A stretch of DNA of 64,000 nt from Phymorhynchus buccinoides (GCA_017654935.2 CM065695.1:33386292-33450291), one strand, 5' to 3'; shown: positions 1 to 13,265, counted from the stretch's first letter. The notes: generated from the letters alone by a model not told the origin. Made by a program: numbers and translations.

Positions 1-117
<117 letters not shown>

Positions 118-184
118 AAGAAAGAAAAGAGAAAAGAGACAGACAGACAAAAGGAAACAGACACACAGTCAGAGAGAGAGAGAT

Positions 185-265
185 TGATTGAATGATTGAT
201 TGACTTTTATTTATAGAGGGTAATAGAGTAAGCAATAACATGCTTTTTTACATCCAGCCCTCTGG
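185..265 (-). mobile_element. LINE 3' terminus
   Basis: GATTGATTGA-type tail, then TTTATTTATAGAGGGTAATAGAGTAAGC, split here as TTTATTTATAG and GGGTAATAGAGTAAGC, followed by CTTTTTTACATCCAGCCCTC. The same order recurs at 3757, 11558, 11655 and 28018. CCAG-CCCT-CTGG can form a hairpin. Confidence 0.6.
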
Positions 266-409
266 ACAAAATACATATATAAAAGTAGAAAATGGAAAAA
301 CGAAAATAAACACATACAAAGTAATATAAAGCATGCAAAAAAACATCCCTATATTGTAACACATCAATAACAAAATCAAACCTATTATTATTAACTATAC
401 TAATTATTA

Positions 410-1115
410 ACATTCAAAATGTGTGAAGTAAGCGCATACGCACGGGAAAATAAAACCCAATCCTACTTTTCACACTCATCTTTAAACATTCAAAATAGAG
501 AAGTGCACAAACACATAAAAAATACCTCAATCATACTTCATCATTAAAATGTACTTATTTGAAGAAACCCATGCATATAATAAGTCAAACATAGTATTAC
601 TTTACCTACTCATCTTAGCATGCACAATTTAAAAATGTAAATACATGTACCCATGGCAACATGAAACCTATTCCTACATTCCATTATTCATTTTTAGCAT
701 GAACATATTAAAAAGTAAACACACACTCATAACAAAAGCAAACCTAGTCATATTATTTGCAAGCGAATACACATATTAAAAAGTAAATACTGCTCATAAT
801 GAAATCAAGCCTGAACCTACTTTCTAGTCCTCATCTTTAACACGCACATAAGTAAAACTTAACTCATCACAAAATTAAAACTAATCCTTATTTTACATAC
901 TCGTAACATGTACACATTTAAAATTTAAAGCCGATACACATAATAAAATCAATTACGCCTAAGCCCATTTTACATACTAATCTTAAAAATACATCGAGCT
1001 TAAATGTAAGCACATACACATGACAGAATAAAACCAAATCCTATTCTACATACTCATCTTTAACATGCACGCATTTTGGAGTAAACACTTATGCATAACA
1101 AGATGAAACCCAATC
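410..1115 (+). repeat. Degenerate ~75-bp satellite, block 1
   Basis: A drifting unit recurs roughly every 70-90 bp: CATGCACACATTTAAAAG, TAAACACATACAC, then CAAACCTAATCCTAC and ACATACTCATCTTTAA. No coding potential. Block 2 is at 2770-3175. Confidence 0.7.
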
Positions 1116-1120
1116 CTATA

Positions 1121-1535
1121 ATAATAATAGTAGCAATAATAATAATAATAATAATAATAATAATCAAAATAATAATAATTCATATAGCGCTAAAACTCCA
1201 TATAGTAGTATGCTCGTTGCACGTTACAAAAGCAACAATGAAAGATGGAAAACATTAATTAAAATCAGCAAGAAAGTCATACCACCAACATTTGAATACA
1301 AAGAAATAAAGTAACGAAATAACATGATTTTCACTCACAAAGACATCCACCCTCGTTCACCAAGCATTGTCACTCTCTCATTACACATCACACTCACAAA
1401 AACTAATAAAAATGTAAACATTCTGGCTAAATCACAATAAACAAAATAAAACAATATAAGCCTAAAGAAAAGAAAAAAAGATTTTTTTTTTTTTAAATGT
1501 GTGTATACTAAATAATTATTTTATGACACTAAGCA
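1121..1535. other. AAT repeat and A/T-rich DNA, no gene
   Basis: An (AAT)n run at about 1126-1180, then A-rich DNA with a poly-T at about 1480-1494. No gene or clear element seen. Confidence 0.7.
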
Positions 1536-1720
<185 letters not shown>

Positions 1721-1769
1721 CAGACAGACAGAGACAGAGATAGACAAGGGCGTCGCCGAGCGGCAGACA

Positions 1770-2735
1770 TGTCCGTCACCAGCAATGCCACGCACTTGCG
1801 ACACCCCGTAGAGTGTCACATCCTGACACAAAATTGGAAGGGATTCTGTCTTCTAGTTCACGAGATACAGCTTGAAGAAGAAACATATAGCGCAAAGAAG
1901 GAAATGTCGGTTTTCAAGGTCACACTTCAAGGTCAAGGTCAGCATGGTGATAATTTATGCTCGGATGTTTTCTTCTCTAGGGTATACAGTACCACACACA
2001 ATCTGAAGCGCTTCTGTCAAGTACCAATGTGGAAAATATGGCTTAAAACCCAATGTGTAGACCCCTATCACTTTCAAGGCCTACGGATCGCCCGGACCGT
2101 GACCTTGACCTTGATCGGTATGCCACCATCAGAACGGGCATAAGCCAAAGTACCTTCATGCCAAATTTGAAGACTCTAACACTAACGGTGTGGGAGTTAT
2201 GGCCCCTGAAAGATTTTCGGTTTTCAAGGTCGTACGCCAAGGTCAAGGTCACGACGGCAATATGGTTTGCGCGGATGCCTTCCTCTCATGGTGACACACC
2301 AGCACACACAATTTGACGTGATTCTGTCAACCCGTTCGAAAGATATCCTTGGGACAGACAGAAGGAGAAAAAAATGACCCTCCGATTTTCAGGCTCCAGC
2401 GATCTTTTTGACCTTGACCTTGACCTTGATCGGTATGCCATCATCAGAACGGGCATAAGCCAAACCACCTTCATACCAAGTTTCAACATCCTATGTTGAT
2501 CGGTGCCCGAGATATGGCTAAAAATAGATTTTCGGTTTTCAAGGTCGTACGTCAAGGTCAAGGTCACGACGGCAAAATGGTTTGCGCCGATCTCTTCCTA
2601 TTAAGGAGGCACACCTTCACACAAAATTTGACGCGATTCGGTCAAGCGGTTCGGGAGATATCCTTGGGACAGACAGAAAGAAAAAAAAAGAAAAAAAAAA
2701 TACAAACCAGCCCATCGCAATAGTCCGTCTTGGTG
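1770..2735. repeat. Interspersed repeat with internal ~317-bp duplication
   Basis: GATCGGTATGCCA plus CATCAGAACGGGCATAAGCC occurs near 2113 and 2431, and TTTTCGGTTTTCAAGGTCGT near 2213 and 2530. A related block starts near 1900. All carry TCAAGGTCAAGGTCA-type pairs. It ends in GATATCCTTGGGACAGACAG (about 2657). Translations are not conserved. Confidence 0.75.
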
Positions 2736-2769
2736 ACGGACTAATAGACTGAGTGAGAGAGAGAGAAGC

Positions 2770-3175
2770 ATATCTAACACACTCATCTTTAACCATCATA
2801 ACATTATAAACACAGCCGATAAACACCGATACATGACAAAGTCGAGCCTAGTTACTTGTAGGCCTACTTCGCATATTCAACTAAAAAATAAACTTAAAAG
2901 TAAGCACACACACACACGTTATAAAAAGTATAGTAAATACATATCCATAACATCATCAAACTTAATCTTACTTTATATAAGTAATTATTTATTTATTTTT
3001 AGCATGCACAAATTTGTAAATTAGCATACACACTCGACAAAATCAAACCTAATCCTAATGCACTCAAGTTTCAAATATACACTCAACTAACAAAACAAAT
3101 TTAAAAGTAAGCATGTGCACATGTCAACAGCAAAATAAATCCTACATATCATCTTAATTTTTAACAAATATAAAA
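2770..3175 (+). repeat. Degenerate ~75-bp satellite, block 2
   Basis: Continues the 410-1115 repeat (AACTTAAAAGTAAGCACACA, ATCAAACCTAATCCTA, TTTTTAGCATGCACAAATTT). The 1.5-2.75 kb insert seems to have split one array. Confidence 0.6.
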
Positions 3176-3223
3176 AACGACACTAATATTTTTATATATA
3201 TATCATGAGAAAATCAAGCCTAA

Positions 3224-3263
3224 GCCAGAGAGAGAGAGAAGAGAGAGAGAGAGAGGGGGGGGG

Positions 3264-3328
<65 letters not shown>

Positions 3329-3338
3329 AGAGACAGAC

Positions 3339-3375
<37 letters not shown>

Positions 3376-3475
3376 GACCAGACAGAGAGACAGACAGACA
3401 GAGACAGACAGACAGACAGACAGAGACAGACAGACAGACAGACAGAGACAGACAGACAGACAGACAGACAACAGA
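3224..3475. repeat. GA / GACA microsatellite
   Basis: GA runs with a short poly-G, changing to (GACA)n towards 3475. Confidence 0.95.
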
Positions 3476-3639
3476 GACACATGCACGCACAGAGATAAAA
3501 CACACTCAACACTGATAGAATCAGCACAGAAATAATACAAAAAAATGAAAAGAGAAAGAGAGAAGAAGAAGAAGAAAGAAAGAAAAAACACATTTCCACA
3601 TAACATCAGTAATCATCTCAGGGGGGTTTCAGGTAAGAA

Positions 3640-3640
3640 A

Positions 3641-3726
<86 letters not shown>

Positions 3727-3756
3727 AGAGAAAACGAAAACGAAAACGAAACGAAA
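3640..3756. repeat. (GA)n then (AAACG)n
   Basis: GA tract at about 3644-3732 followed by AAAACGAAAACGAAAACGA. Confidence 0.95.
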
Positions 3757-3835
3757 TTTTATTTAACCAGGGAACATGAGATAAGCAAGTTACAGCTTTT
3801 TTCCACCCAGCCCTGGGAAAAAATAAAATAAATCA
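3757..3835 (-). mobile_element. LINE 3' terminus
   Basis: TTTTATTTAACCAGGGAAC, GAGATAAGCAAGTTACAGC, then TTTTTTCCACCCAGCCCTGG. Same layout as 185-265, with the hairpin CCCAG-CC-CTGGG. Confidence 0.6.
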
Positions 3836-4138
3836 GACAAGAAAGCTAAATAATATATGTACATGCAGAAATGAGAATAAAAGGGAGGGAGGATGGGGGG
3901 AAGAGGCACAGAGGGGGATAAGATGGGGACATTTTGGAATTTAAAGTACAGGGGAAAAAAAAGAAAAAAAAGTCACATCATGCAAACATAAAAACAGCAA
4001 GATAACACTCCTCATCATTATCAGTAATAGTAAGATAGATCAAGTTATATCATACAAAAGTATCAAACACATATATGTTATCACATTTTATAAGAAAATC
4101 AGCATTCACATGTTTTCTTTTAATCTCTGAAATAGAAT

Positions 4139-4343
4139 AGACAGACAGACAGAATTCCAAAGACTGAGTAGACAGACAGTTCTAGAATAACAATATTGTT
4201 AGACAGACAGACTTTTTAATTAAGAGCAAAACAGACAGACATGACAGCTTTGTTGTATTGAAGTTTGTCTGAAGAGGTAACAGAGACAGACAGACAGAAC
4301 AGATGTGTTGGCACTAGATCGAAGAGTGTAGACAGACAGACAG
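4139..4343. repeat. Six short (AGAC)n runs spread through unique DNA
   Basis: AGACAGACAG-type runs of 10-16 bp at about 4139, 4170, 4200, 4230, 4284 and 4330, separated by 20-40 bp of ordinary sequence. The surrounding 3836-5040 is A/T-rich, probably LINE-derived, with no gene seen. Confidence 0.8.
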
Positions 4344-5039
4344 CATAAAAGAAGTGCAGCACAGAAGACTTTTTGTGAGACACGTTTGCTCAAACACTAA
4401 TATGGGGAGACTACATATGAGCACGCACATTGGAGGAGGAAATAAATGTTACTATCATACATTTTGTTTTTTTGTTCATTCAATGTCTAAGGCAACTAGC
4501 TGATCTATATTTTCTTGCAATTTAAAGCTGATGATTGATATCCTAACTTAGCAAACATCTCACAAACACTGATAGGAAGGATTGGTAAAGAACTAGAGCA
4601 GTCGTCAGGTAGGCTGAAGGACTTTGATGGTCGATAGATCTGTAAAAAAATGAAAAGTCAGAAGAAGAAGAAAGATCTAAAGCCAGATTGATTAGAAGAA
4701 GAAGAAATTATAATATTTGCTAAAAAGGAAAAACACAGAAACGTCGAAATAGGTCTATACATAACATCAGTAATCATCTCAGAATGTTAGGAAATCACTG
4801 GGCTAGTGTTGTATAGATAAGTCAGTGTGTCTGTAATGAGAGGAGCACTAAGTTTAAGAGACCACGTGTAGATGAGAGAGAGGAGAGAGAGAGAGAGAGA
4901 TCATTTTGTTCAGACCTATCATGCTTAACGGTAACGTTAGACATTAGAAAAAATGACGATTTAGTGAATCGGCTGACAGGGAACAACGGAAGAGAGTTTT
5001 TAGAGTGAGCTTTCCACAGAGTTTTGAGTTATTTTTAGA

Positions 5040-5686
5040 TAAGTGAACACTAAATCATTAAAATAGGCGAAGCATGGATGTAACACTATTTCTCTGAGAG
5101 ATTGTTCAAAGTATCTCTAATTCGAATAGCTTCTTCAATTTTCTCTGTAAGCCACGGTGGCTTTGGTAAATATCTAACTCTTTTTGTGACAAAGGGTGCA
5201 GTTATAAATTTCTATGAAACTTTTATGCAAAAATTCAAAAGCTAAATCAGGATCAGTGACTGATAGACTTGAGACAGCGGAGATTGGGCAAGATCTTCCA
5301 GAGAGCGAAGGATCTGGAGAGAGAACCCTGGCTCCTTTTTTGAGCCACGTTACACAGATAGGTAAGTGGTCACTACAACCACAATGGGGAGAACATATTT
5401 CAATTATATTATCTTTTTTACTTGAGTACACGTGGTCTATCAGTGTTTCAGATGAGGAGGTAATTCGTGTTGGCGTACTGATTAGTTGAGACCGAAATTG
5501 TCATAGAGTTGGTTCCATCTACTATTGTTTTTATTGAGATCAATATTAAAATCACCCAACAGATTTCCAGTAAAAGAAAGAGATGTCATTAAATTTATCA
5601 TACCAATCACTGCGTTCTGAGGGTTCCTGTACAAAAAGAGGTTTACTCTTTTTAATATTAACTTCAAACCAAACCGACTCAACGAG
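5040..5686 (-). mobile_element. LINE endonuclease-domain relic
   Basis: Minus-strand pieces read VWFEVNIKKSKPLFV, LLGDFNIDLNKNNSRWNQLY, then MYSSKKDNIIEICSPHCGCS-DHLPICVTWLKKG and PKPPWLTEKIEEAIRIRD. GDFNID and SDHLPI are endonuclease motifs of jockey-type LINEs, and the CSDH..IC.TWLKKG part matches the LINE at 28-31 kb. Frameshifts and stops are present. It ends at the 725-bp GA tract. Confidence 0.8.
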
Positions 5687-6412
<726 letters not shown>

Positions 6413-6416
6413 CAGA

Positions 6417-6605
6417 CACAATTCGAAGGGCTGGGGGAAACATTATGGAAAAAACAGGATAGCATAGAGATATGATAGAGAAGGAGAGATAGAGACAGAA
6501 TAAGACAGATACAGACACAATTCGCGGCTGGGGGAAACATTCTGGAAAAAACAGGATTTCATAGAGATATATAGAGAAGGAGAGGAGACAGAGACAGATA
6601 GACAG
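6417..6605 (+). repeat. ~98-bp tandem duplication
   Basis: CACAATTCG, then GGCTGGGGGAAACATT, then GGAAAAAACAGGAT occurs near 6417 and again near 6515, each followed by CATAGAGATAT. A related piece is near 7672. Confidence 0.75.
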
Positions 6606-6743
6606 CGGCGGATCTGGGGGAGGTTTCCAGGGTTTCCGGAGACCCCCCCCCCCCCCCCCTACTCCAAGATGTACCTTATATAAGGGTACAAAGTAAGCAA
6701 ATGACTCGATTTTTGCCTTAATCATATAGTAATAAGCCAACTG

Positions 6744-6744
<1 letters not shown>

Positions 6745-6838
<94 letters not shown>
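6745..6838. repeat. (GT)n microsatellite
   Basis: About 47 GT units next to the repeat element at 6840. Confidence 0.97.
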
Positions 6839-6839
<1 letters not shown>

Positions 6840-7475
6840 TGAAACACGAAACGGGCCTTATAACTCCGCCGTTTTCCGACCGAATCGCTTCAAATTTGCT
6901 GTGAGCCCTCACGGGACGATGGCAACGGCAACCGAGGTGGTCGTATCATTTGCGCGGTTTCGCAAATGCGCGAAACGCGCATCCGCCGGCCTCTCGGCGC
7001 CCGTATCTCCGGCGTTTCTGGGCCGATTGCCTTCGAATTTGGCAGGAAGATGACCGGGGACGGGGACTATCCGTGTGACAAACCGGAAGCGAATCAATTA
7101 CTTAGGCGCATAACAGCAGCATGATGCAAAACGGGCCTTATAACTCCGCCGGTTTTCAACCGAATCGCATCAAATTTGCTGTCAGGCTTGCTGTCACCAG
7201 GGCAAAGCCTGGCGGCAAATTTGAAGAAAATCGGGAGAGCGCGTCACTCTCAGAGCAGCGCCAACGGGAAACGGGGCTTTATAACTCTGCCGTTTCTTAA
7301 CGAAATCGCTTCAAAGCGTTGCTGTACTCAGCGTTACCAGTCACTCTCAGAGCAGCGCCAACGATCGAAACGTGGGCCTTATAACTCCACCGTTTCTTTA
7401 CTTGGCATTACCGTTACTAGGCGTTACCGTTACTAGGCGTTAGCGTTACCGTTACTCGGCGTTGCGCTAGTAATC
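6840..7475 (+). repeat. Interspersed element with internal sub-repeats
   Basis: The sub-repeat AACGGGCCTTATAACTCCGC plus CGAATCGCTTCAAATTTGCT starts near 6849, 7129, 7268 and 7368 (later ones diverged). The right end has GGCGTTACCGTTACTA repeats. The whole element is present in reverse at 13347-13911. No coding frame is shared. Family unknown. Confidence 0.75.
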
Positions 7476-8041
7476 ACTAAATAGGAAAAGGTTCCAGGGG
7501 ACGAAGCCCCTGGGCCACCAAAACGGCATTAGGCCTACCCCTTAACCCGGAACCTATGCAGCTCCCTGGACACCCCCACCCCCACCACGTGGAACCCCCC
7601 CCCCCCCCCCCTTACGAATCACTTGGTCCGGCCCTGCGTCACAGACAGCTAGACAGACACGGATGGAAGGATTGGGGGAAAAGAGAGATTACAACGAAGA
7701 AACAGGATAGCACAAAGACAGGTGTGCGTGTGTTGGGTTGTTGTTGGTTTTTTGGAGGGGGGTTAGGGTGGTGGGGGAGGGGGGAGACAGACCGACTGAG
7801 TAACAGACAGACAATCAGAGATTTTAAGACAGAAAGACAAACACGAAAGCACAGACAGTTAGAGAGAACCTAACCGAGAAGGTATACCCACGCCGCAGCA
7901 TGCACGTACACACGCGCGCGCACACACACAAGTATAATGAACACACACGCGTCCGTATGAGCGCGTACACTGGCACTCAGAGACCCACACTCACAGTGAC
8001 ACAGTGACAGACACAGACACAGACACACAGACACAGACACA

Positions 8042-8083
<42 letters not shown>

Positions 8084-9012
8084 CACACACTTTCTGTTTG
8101 CCTTTTTTTTCTGATCAACTTTTTTTCCAGTCGTGATCACAGATATTACGAAACCATTTCGTATTAACTAGCAATGTACAACAGGGAAAACCCCCCAACA
8201 AGATCAATTAGTCTACAGTGGTCGCGTTGATAACTGGTAATTATCAGTAAAATGCTGAGTGCAAAACCAAAATACTGAAAATAGTTTGACCTGGCACTCC
8301 CAGGGACCGATACATTTTTGCTAGGACTGAAAAAAATGGTTTGAACAGAGGCTTTGATGTGGCTTCTGTTGCTTTCACTAGTTTTTGTTTCCCTGTGGGA
8401 CCGGTTTTGACACCGGTGTCAAGAGAAATAAGTACCTACCGTGAAATAAATACCCTTCAAAAGCGCACTAGAGCCATTCTTCTTTCATGTGATAAATAAG
8501 TCAACTATTATTTAAAATATAGACATTTAAGTGCTCAATCTACACGGAAAGAACCAAGAAATAGAGTGGGAGAGTGTAAATCTACATTTTTGCCGAGAAA
8601 TCGATATACAAAGCCATGTCACCTAGTAACGGGGTTTTTTTTCAAAATGGCGGACAATAAAAACAACCGTCCGTGCAAACAAAAATAAATAATAATAAAT
8701 ATTAGGTAAATAATCCTTGACTTCTCAGTATTGAATGATGAATCTTCTGTTCTTCCTGCATGCCACAAGACGCCTCTGAATGTATTTAGGGGCGAATCTT
8801 TCCCAGAACGAACAGCAAACAATTTGAATGATGAAAAGAGTATTTATTTCATGAGTAAAATATTTTATGCAACACCGGTTGTTGGGGGAATTGTCGCTGA
8901 TAGAACCGGTTTTCAAAACGCTATGATAACATCCCAACTATGTGATGTACATATTATTGTAGACCTATCTTTTCTTGTCATGATCTATGTGTAATAATTC
9001 ACATAGTTTGTC
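7476..9012. other. No gene; poly-C, GT/CA tracts
   Basis: Poly-C near 7589-7610, a G-rich stretch at 7750-7785, CA repeat at about 8042-8090. The rest is unique-looking A/T-rich DNA without supported coding sequence. Confidence 0.6.
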
Positions 9013-9420
9013 ATTGCGCGTTAATATTTAGTCCCCGAGCCGAAGGTTCGGGAACTATTGTTTCTGTCTGATCCGTCCGGCGTACCTCCGTCCGTCCGGC
9101 TGTTCGTCCGTTTTTCTCAAAAACTATTCAGTCTATCATCATCAAATTTGGTATACTAGTTCGCCAAGATGCAAGCTATCCACTGATGTATTTAGTTTTA
9201 CATTAAGGTCAAGGTCGCGCCAGTTACGGGGTTCAAACCCCGAAACACATAATCGCTAATATCTCGCGAAGTTTTGCATGTATTTCAATGCAGGTTTTTT
9301 TCACATTTCTTGACGAATGGTCTATAACACAGTTGTCATGAATTGTTCTGTGGATAAGCCCGCTGTGCCCTAGGCCCTTTGTGTCACAGGCCCGATATGT
9401 CCCACTTCTTTCCGGCCGTC
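9013..9420 (+). repeat. Interspersed repeat with (GTCC)n
   Basis: TAGTCCCCGAGCCGAAGG, GTCCGTCCGGC-type repeats, then CTCAAAAACTATTCAGTC and AAGGTCAAGGTCGCG; a common pattern of dispersed repeats in invertebrate genomes. No gene. Confidence 0.5.
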
Positions 9421-9684
9421 CATCCGTCCGTCCTGTTTTCAGTTCTCAATGGTCTTCCCGCTGTGTGTACAGCGACACATTCCGATTTCGGAGTAGCTCG
9501 GCGTTGCACTTGTTTTCCCTATTTCTATTTTTGTTCTTTTCATTTTATCGGCTTCATCTTCTTCTTCTTCTTCTTCTTCTTCTTCTTCTTCTTCTTTTGT
9601 TGTCAGTGACGACAGGATGAAAAACAAAGCTCTGTTAGCTTATTCCTTCATCGTCAATAAAGATCATTTTGACTTGACTTGAAA
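9421..9684 (+). mobile_element. LINE 3' end with TTGACT tail
   Basis: (TTC)n at 9558-9597, GTCAGTGACGACAGGATG, then CGTCAATAAAGATCATTTTG and ACTTGACTTGA. The tail is the same as that of the 28-31 kb LINE. Confidence 0.7.
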
Positions 9685-9897
9685 CAGGGCAGTTCTTAAC
9701 GTTTTGACAGTCGCTTGTATCGACCCTAACTATGTCCAGCTTCTTGCCAAGCATTTATTGTCCATAGTTTTGTTTCCATTTTTAATACATGCAAATGTGT
9801 ATCCTTGCTTGTATTGTGCTTGTACGAGACCACACTGTAATTTCACCTAACGTGATAATAAAGTATAATTATCTGACTTTGACTTGACTTGATTTGA
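9685..9897 (+). mobile_element. Second LINE 3' end type
   Basis: GGGCAGTTCTTAACGTTTTG ... TTGTGCTTGTACGAGACCAC ... GATAATAAAGTATAATTATC plus a GACTTGACTTGA tail. A ~205-bp relative lies at 14211-14415. Confidence 0.7.
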
Positions 9898-10262
9898 CAC
9901 ACACAGGGAGACAGAGACAAAGAGAGACAGATGCAGAGAACGAAACACACAACATAAGGAAAGAGGTAGTAGTTTCAAAGTTGATGAGTCATATAATAAT
10001 AATGTGTTGAGCGAATATGATTAACATTACAGGCAAAAGATGGAAAACGAAAAAAACGATGTTGATACTTTGCACAGAGTTGTAACACGCTAGATGAAAG
10101 AACCAGCCTCCTATAAACTTTAAACAAGTGCAATGTGGCACACAGGACTAGGCCTAGACTAGTAGTAGTCTAAACTCATTTCGCTCCCAACGTTTTCCAT
10201 CATCATCCAGACGTCACATGTAGTCCTCCCACCCCCAACCCACCCACCCCCATCCCCTCCTA

Positions 10263-10345
10263 AAGAAGAAGAAGAAGAAGAAGAAGAAGAAGAAGAAGAA
10301 GAAGAGGAAGGAAGAACTAATGGTCTTCTTCTTCTTCTTCTTCGA
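10263..10345. repeat. (GAA)n facing (TTC)n
   Basis: About 15 GAA triplets (10264-10307), a ~15-bp spacer, then six TTC/CTT triplets; together they form a hairpin. Confidence 0.9.
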
Positions 10346-10680
10346 TCGCTCAGACAGATATTTCCTGTCAATTATGAGCGCAGACGCGTCATGCTGCCGT
10401 TAGGCGCCTAACTAAGAAAATAGTTAGGCCCATCAACACGTCCGACTTCGGCTGGAGGAGGAAATCTCTTTGAAAGTGTTTCTTGAAAAGAAAAAAAAAG
10501 GCAGGAGAATGGACCGGGTAAGGCAGAAAGATAGTAGATGACAGTAAGCAAAGGGAAAAGGCAGAGTCAAAGAGAGTGACAGATTAGAGGAAGTTACTAG
10601 CACAGAACTTCCAGAAGGTGGGGGAACTATTTATACAAAAGACCCCCCCCGGTATCCCCACGGGGGGACTAATGGTCTAA
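10325..10680. mobile_element. Dispersed ~340-bp element, copy 1
   Basis: CGATCGCTCAGACAGATATT, CAATTATGAGCGCAGACGC, AGATAGTAGATGACAGTAAGC and GAACTATTTATACAAAAGAC, ending at a poly-C/G hairpin. A second copy is nested at 37020-37345, and a small piece in reverse is near 61290-61330. Family not known. Confidence 0.75.
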
Positions 10681-11497
10681 TATCCTTAGTCCATTAAAAA
10701 ATAACACCCATTAATTCTAATTCAGCAGGAATGCGGATAATAAGACCATATTATAACACCGTTTCTAAAGGCGAGTGCGTGTGTCACAGTGTGTGTATGT
10801 CACGGTGTGTGTGTATGTGTCAATGTGTGTCAGTCAGTGTCATCACGTTTGTATGCGCATATTTATGTGTGCATGCGGCACACACGCATCCTTAGCCTAT
10901 GCCGTTGCTTTTGTCGGCGCGCAATGTGGCCCAATCTGTTGTCTATTGTCATAAGAATAGATCAGAATTGTAAGAAGATATATTACTTATTATATGTTGT
11001 ACAGAATACTTACGCGATTGTGCTTTTTTGAGTTCCAAACATAAACAAAGATATTGAAAATAAAGGAGACAAAAACAAACACACAAAAACATAATAAGCA
11101 TGGAATGTGGGGAAGTAGTATTTCTGGAAAAGCAGAGGGTATTTCTGGACAAAATATGCACCACAACAAAAAGTGTGAGACTGACACTTTGACGCAATCT
11201 TGACGTCTGAAGAAAGACGCCTTAAAATAGATGCTTCAGCAAGTTTTTTCATCCCGTCTCCCCAAAATACCCTCTTTTTTTTTACCCTTTACCGGTTCTT
11301 CTTGATATCCCTCCCTACTATATACCGCCCTCCTTTTTCTATTATCTTCCCCGTTGGCGCACAATAATAATAAACAGGTAGCGGTAGATCCAGGGCAAAT
11401 CAACTGTCGAGAATGAACACAAAAACACCTGTTGGAATGAAAGAACACGAGTTTGTTTGTTGCATCAGCCAAAAAAACAACCTTGCAATTTGGAGGG

Positions 11498-11500
<3 letters not shown>

Positions 11501-11557
<57 letters not shown>
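11501..11557. repeat. (GA)n microsatellite
   Basis: About 28 GA units directly beside a LINE 3' terminus. Confidence 0.95.
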
Positions 11558-11560
<3 letters not shown>

Positions 11561-11727
11561 TTGTTTGTTTAATCAGGGTTATGAGATAAGCATACAATTT
11601 TCTTTTTTACACTCAGCCCTGAGTACCGACAGAGATAGAGAGAGAGGGAGAACCCAATTTTGTTTAATCAAGGTTATGAGATAAGCATACAATTTGTTTG
11701 CTTACACTCAGCCCTGAGTACCGACAG
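11558..11727 (-). mobile_element. Two tandem LINE 3' termini
   Basis: TTTAATCAGGGTTATGAGAT...TACACTCAGCCCTGAGTACC occurs at 11558-11634 and, as TTTAATCAAGGTTATGAGAT, at 11655-11727, each next to a GA run. ACTCAG-CC-CTGAGT is a perfect hairpin. Confidence 0.7.
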
Positions 11728-11828
11728 AGAGAGAGAGATATGAACATTATGAGGTGCTACACCAGGCCATGTTTGTTGTGGCAAGATATAATGCGCTGCA
11801 CTGTGCATTTGGGGGGGTGTCAGTGTGG

Positions 11829-11835
<7 letters not shown>

Positions 11836-11896
<61 letters not shown>
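11836..11896. repeat. (AT)n(GT)n
   Basis: AT run then GT run. Long frames through it are artefacts. Confidence 0.95.
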
Positions 11897-11999
11897 ATAT
11901 TGCACATGTGTGTGCATGCATGCATGCATGGGCATGTGCGTATGAGCGTGTCTTGCGTGCGAACGAGTATCTCTATGTGGGTGCAGTAACTGATACGGT

Positions 12000-12950
12000 G
12001 TGTGGGCTATGCGCAGACAAAATAAAGGGCCTGTGTGTGAAGAAGTTGTTTTGGGGGAAACTCAGATCGCATTACAGGTCTTTCTATTTTCAGCACATTC
12101 CACAGGCTGCGCTGGCTGAAAATGCACATTCACGCATCATAAGAAACACACACAACTTCACTATTTGATAAGCCTGTGCAAGGATTGCCTATCGTGCATG
12201 GCAAGCCCCCCAAAAAGACCTTTGTGGAAAATTTAACTCATTCGCATTGCAACGATTTTGAATTATTTTAAAAAAACTCACAAATCATTCCAGCCATGCA
12301 CACAAACAAAACATACATAAACAAAAGGAGAAATGTTTTTACTTCAGGTGTAGACATAGGGAAGTGGTAGATCAGACTTTTTTTTAGACTTTATATAGAA
12401 ACTCTACACCGATTGGTTCCCCCCACAACGAACCACTACAAAAGCAAAGTCAGGGGCGAAATTGTGGTCTAAGGGAGTGAAGCGAGTTAAGAAGTGACCA
12501 AGGTGCACACAGACTTACTTCCCTTGAAGCAAATGCATAAAATTGACAGCTATCTATTAATTCCGGACATATATGGGCGGAACGATTTGAAGGCGCAGCT
12601 GGGATATAACAGGACCGAGTCGAGCAGTGTGAAAACAATGCATCGATGGAACATTTTTGCCAAAATGGACGCAAAACTTTATCGATCCATTTCCTGCATC
12701 AATTTCACCATTTTTATTGCATCAGATTCGAAAACGAGGCATCACTTTAAAAAATGAAGGATCATTTCCTGAAATGGTGCATCGTTTCCTGCATCATTTC
12801 TGAAACGATCGAGGAAAATCCTCGATTGTTTCATGCATCCGTTGAGCCAATCCGCCTTCCATATATCCCTACCTTTTCTCTTCAGCGCGAGACAGCAAGT
12901 GTCGGACAATCGCTACCCTATTCCATGGATCGGGTGTTTGGGCTTTAGAA
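12000..12950. other. No gene seen
   Basis: Unique-looking DNA. 12640-12850 contains several CATTTCCTGCATCA / GATCGAGGAAAATCCTCGAT-like inverted bits, but no coding sequence or named repeat. Confidence 0.5.
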
Positions 12951-12954
12951 GAGA

Positions 12955-13265
12955 GGAAGGTGGCAGAGTGGTTTAAGACATTTACCTGCCAATTCAATGC
13001 ACGATTGGCACGGGTTCAAATCCCGGCCTCACCCTTTCTTTTCAGTTCGACGGGAAAATCAATGTCGATTCCTTCGGATGGGGTCGTAAAAGTCTGACCC
13101 GTGCGCTCCATGCACAAAAAAGATAACCCTCAGCAGTTCAAAGTCAATAAAGGGCAGGGAGAAATCCTGCTGCCTGGTATGAACCAGATGTGCTGACGAC
13201 AATGCACTCCGAGATGGGAGCAGCCTGAAATCCAGACAAGTCTCTGTAACGAGAAATTTTTTTTA
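12955..13265 (+). mobile_element. tRNA-derived SINE (type B)
   Basis: The tRNA-like head at 12960-13036 has an A-box region (GGTGGCAGAGTGGTTTAAG) and a B box (GGGTTCAAATCC), but the acceptor arms do not pair, so it is not a tRNA gene. The body ends GGGAGCAGCCTGAAATCC and AAGTCTCTGTAA, like the tail of the type A SINE. Confidence 0.7.

Noticed and set aside
11698..12168. 156-codon frame
   Set aside because: Runs through an AT/GT microsatellite.
12960..13036. tRNA-like sequence with B box
   Set aside because: Acceptor arms do not pair and a SINE body follows, so it is a SINE head.
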